Positions 63,404-64,000 of a stretch of 64,000 nucleotides of DNA are shown here, piece by piece. Below the pieces are notes generated by a model. That model was given only the letters and a program-made list of their open reading frames with translations. It had not been told where the DNA came from and made no database searches. The number at the start of each line of letters is the position of its first letter. Within the stretch, counting starts at the first letter, position 1. The DNA is from an uncultured bacterium (GTDB lineage Bacteria; Cyanobacteriota; Vampirovibrionia; Gastranaerophilales; Gastranaerophilaceae), in NCBI GenBank assembly GCA_949292175.1, contig CASEYJ010000003.1, positions 1-64,000 on the forward strand. Reading direction: 5' to 3'. A program made the position numbers and the translations under genes.

Positions 63404-63793
63404 ATGATAAATATTGACTGGTATCACACACTAAATAAACCTTTTTTAAGCCCACCTGATTGGATTTTTGCACCTGTATGGACAATTCTCTATATAATGA
63501 TTGCACTATCCTTGGTGGTGCTAATTTTCAGCAAAGTTTGTAAAAATAAAACTAAACCTATTATTTTATATATAACACAATTCGCACTAAATCTTATGTG
63601 GACTCCTGCATTTTTTTACTTACAAAATGCTAAACTCGGATTTATTATAATATGCTTACTTTGGGTTGTTTTATTACTCACAATAAAAGAGTTTTACAAA
63701 TGCTCAAAAATTGCAAGTTTTTTACTCATCCCATACTTTTTATGGGTAACATTTGCCTTATACCTAAACGTGGAAATTGTGAGGTTAAACTAA
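63404..63793 (+). CDS. TspO/MBR-family protein lacking the first membrane helix
   Basis: 129 residues, four hydrophobic helices. It starts DWYHTLNKPFLSPPDWIFAPVW, which in full-length TspO lies after helix 1, so the usual N-terminal helix is absent. LNLMWTPAFFYLQNA, IPYFLWVTFALYLN are the late signatures. TspO proteins bind porphyrins and sterol-like ligands in the membrane. No Shine-Dalgarno and no upstream start in frame. Confidence 0.82.
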   Translation: MINIDWYHTLNKPFLSPPDWIFAPVWTILYIMIALSLVVLIFSKVCKNKTKPIILYITQFALNLMWTPAFFYLQNAKLGFIIICLLWVVLLLTIKEFYKCSKIASFLLIPYFLWVTFALYLNVEIVRLN

Positions 63794-63852
63794 TCAGCTA
63801 AAAAATATTTTATAGAATTTTCTTGTTATATAATATAGACAAGGAGATAAAA

Positions 63853-64000
63853 ATGCTAGCTGATTACCATATGCACACAAGTTTTAGTGATGACTCAAAC
63901 TATCCGATGAAAGATTGCATTGAGCGAGCAATTTCGCTTGGCTTTAACGAAATATGCTTTACTGAACATATCGATCACGGTTGCACAACTTCTTTTTGTT
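63853..64000 (+). CDS. PHP-domain histidinol-phosphatase-like protein, 5' part only
   Basis: Begins at 63853 behind AAGGAG and runs off the window. The 49 residues seen include DYHMHTSFSDDSNYPM (PHP motif I) and EICFTEHIDHG (motif II), the metal-binding histidines of HisJ-type histidinol phosphatases. The identity as HisJ rather than another PHP phosphoesterase cannot be settled from this fragment. Confidence 0.8.
   Translation, partial: MLADYHMHTSFSDDSNYPMKDCIERAISLGFNEICFTEHIDHGCTTSFC

Noticed and set aside
1..64000. CRISPR arrays, insertion sequences or prophage genes
   Set aside because: No spaced direct repeats, transposase or integrase, or phage structural genes were found; repeats seen are terminators and operators.

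Overview
The window looks like chromosomal DNA from a non-photosynthetic, gut-type relative of Cyanobacteria (Vampirovibrionia / Melainabacteria, probably Gastranaerophilales). This is inferred, not proven. The DNA is AT-rich. Gram-negative envelope genes are present (a BamA/Omp85 protein, a Skp/OmpH chaperone, a TolC-type channel). There are markers of an anaerobic fermenter (the [FeFe]-hydrogenase maturase HydE, a flavin reductase-rubredoxin fusion). Many proteins have no recognisable family, including three paralogues that all start MG(L/M)xASQA and resemble proteins I associate with that lineage. TGA is used as a normal stop (for example at the end of truB).

Layout. 1-1125: tandem sigma70 promoters firing left out of the window into a structured leader (probably an rRNA operon), a small exported coiled-coil protein, and a candidate small RNA. 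1133-4936 (minus): first ASQA paralogue, then a DUF475/TerC-like membrane protein overlapping a GT2 glycosyltransferase. 5076-12528 (plus): a translation block (prfA, ylxR, infB, rbfA, truB) running into a lipid-binding-like exported protein, a GerMN protein, a HicB-like protein and a bifunctional nuclease. 12793-19144: an island of lineage-specific genes: two tiny related proteins, the second and third ASQA paralogues, and a three-gene operon behind a cobalamin riboswitch. 19241-23964: polyprenyl synthase, lepB, a hexapeptide acetyltransferase and leuS. 24-26.5 kb: small accessory genes. 26861-40287: rsmI, bamA, skp, a pyrimidine-nucleoside phosphorylase, a soluble FlhA-C-domain protein, malQ, an outer-membrane-like protein, a FtsB/DivIC-like protein, TPR and metallopeptidase-like proteins and a ctpA-type protease. 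40.3-44.6 kb: U32 peptidase, comM and GT9, followed by tRNA-Cys and tRNA-Val. 44.9-54.5 kb: TPR and hypothetical proteins, pgi, flavin reductase-rubredoxin, adenine deaminase, a DUF1643 gene broken by an in-frame TGA, and tRNA-Ser. 54.6-59.2 kb: a tripartite drug-efflux locus (TolC, MarR, HlyD/EmrA, EmrB) with a clear MarR-type operator. 59.2-64 kb: uracil-DNA glycosylase, LysR, two tandem paralogous hypotheticals with a SemiSWEET-like protein, hydE, tspO and the start of a PHP-family phosphatase.

Most unusual points. (1) A membrane-less protein carries the cytoplasmic domain of the flagellar/type III export gate FlhA. In the same 64 kb there are three paralogues with conserved helical ends and variable centres, and several proteins with polar, Asn/Ser/Thr-rich N-termini lacking Sec signals. 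This would fit an undescribed type III-like export pathway, but that is inference. (2) A cobalamin riboswitch controls an operon of unknown proteins, with a 10-codon reading frame between aptamer and operon. (3) About ten genes start 7-8 bases after a good -10 box, so leaderless translation may be common here. (4) There are also a UGA at a conserved Trp, a tRNA-Val with C33, candidate small RNAs and a palindromic bidirectional promoter.
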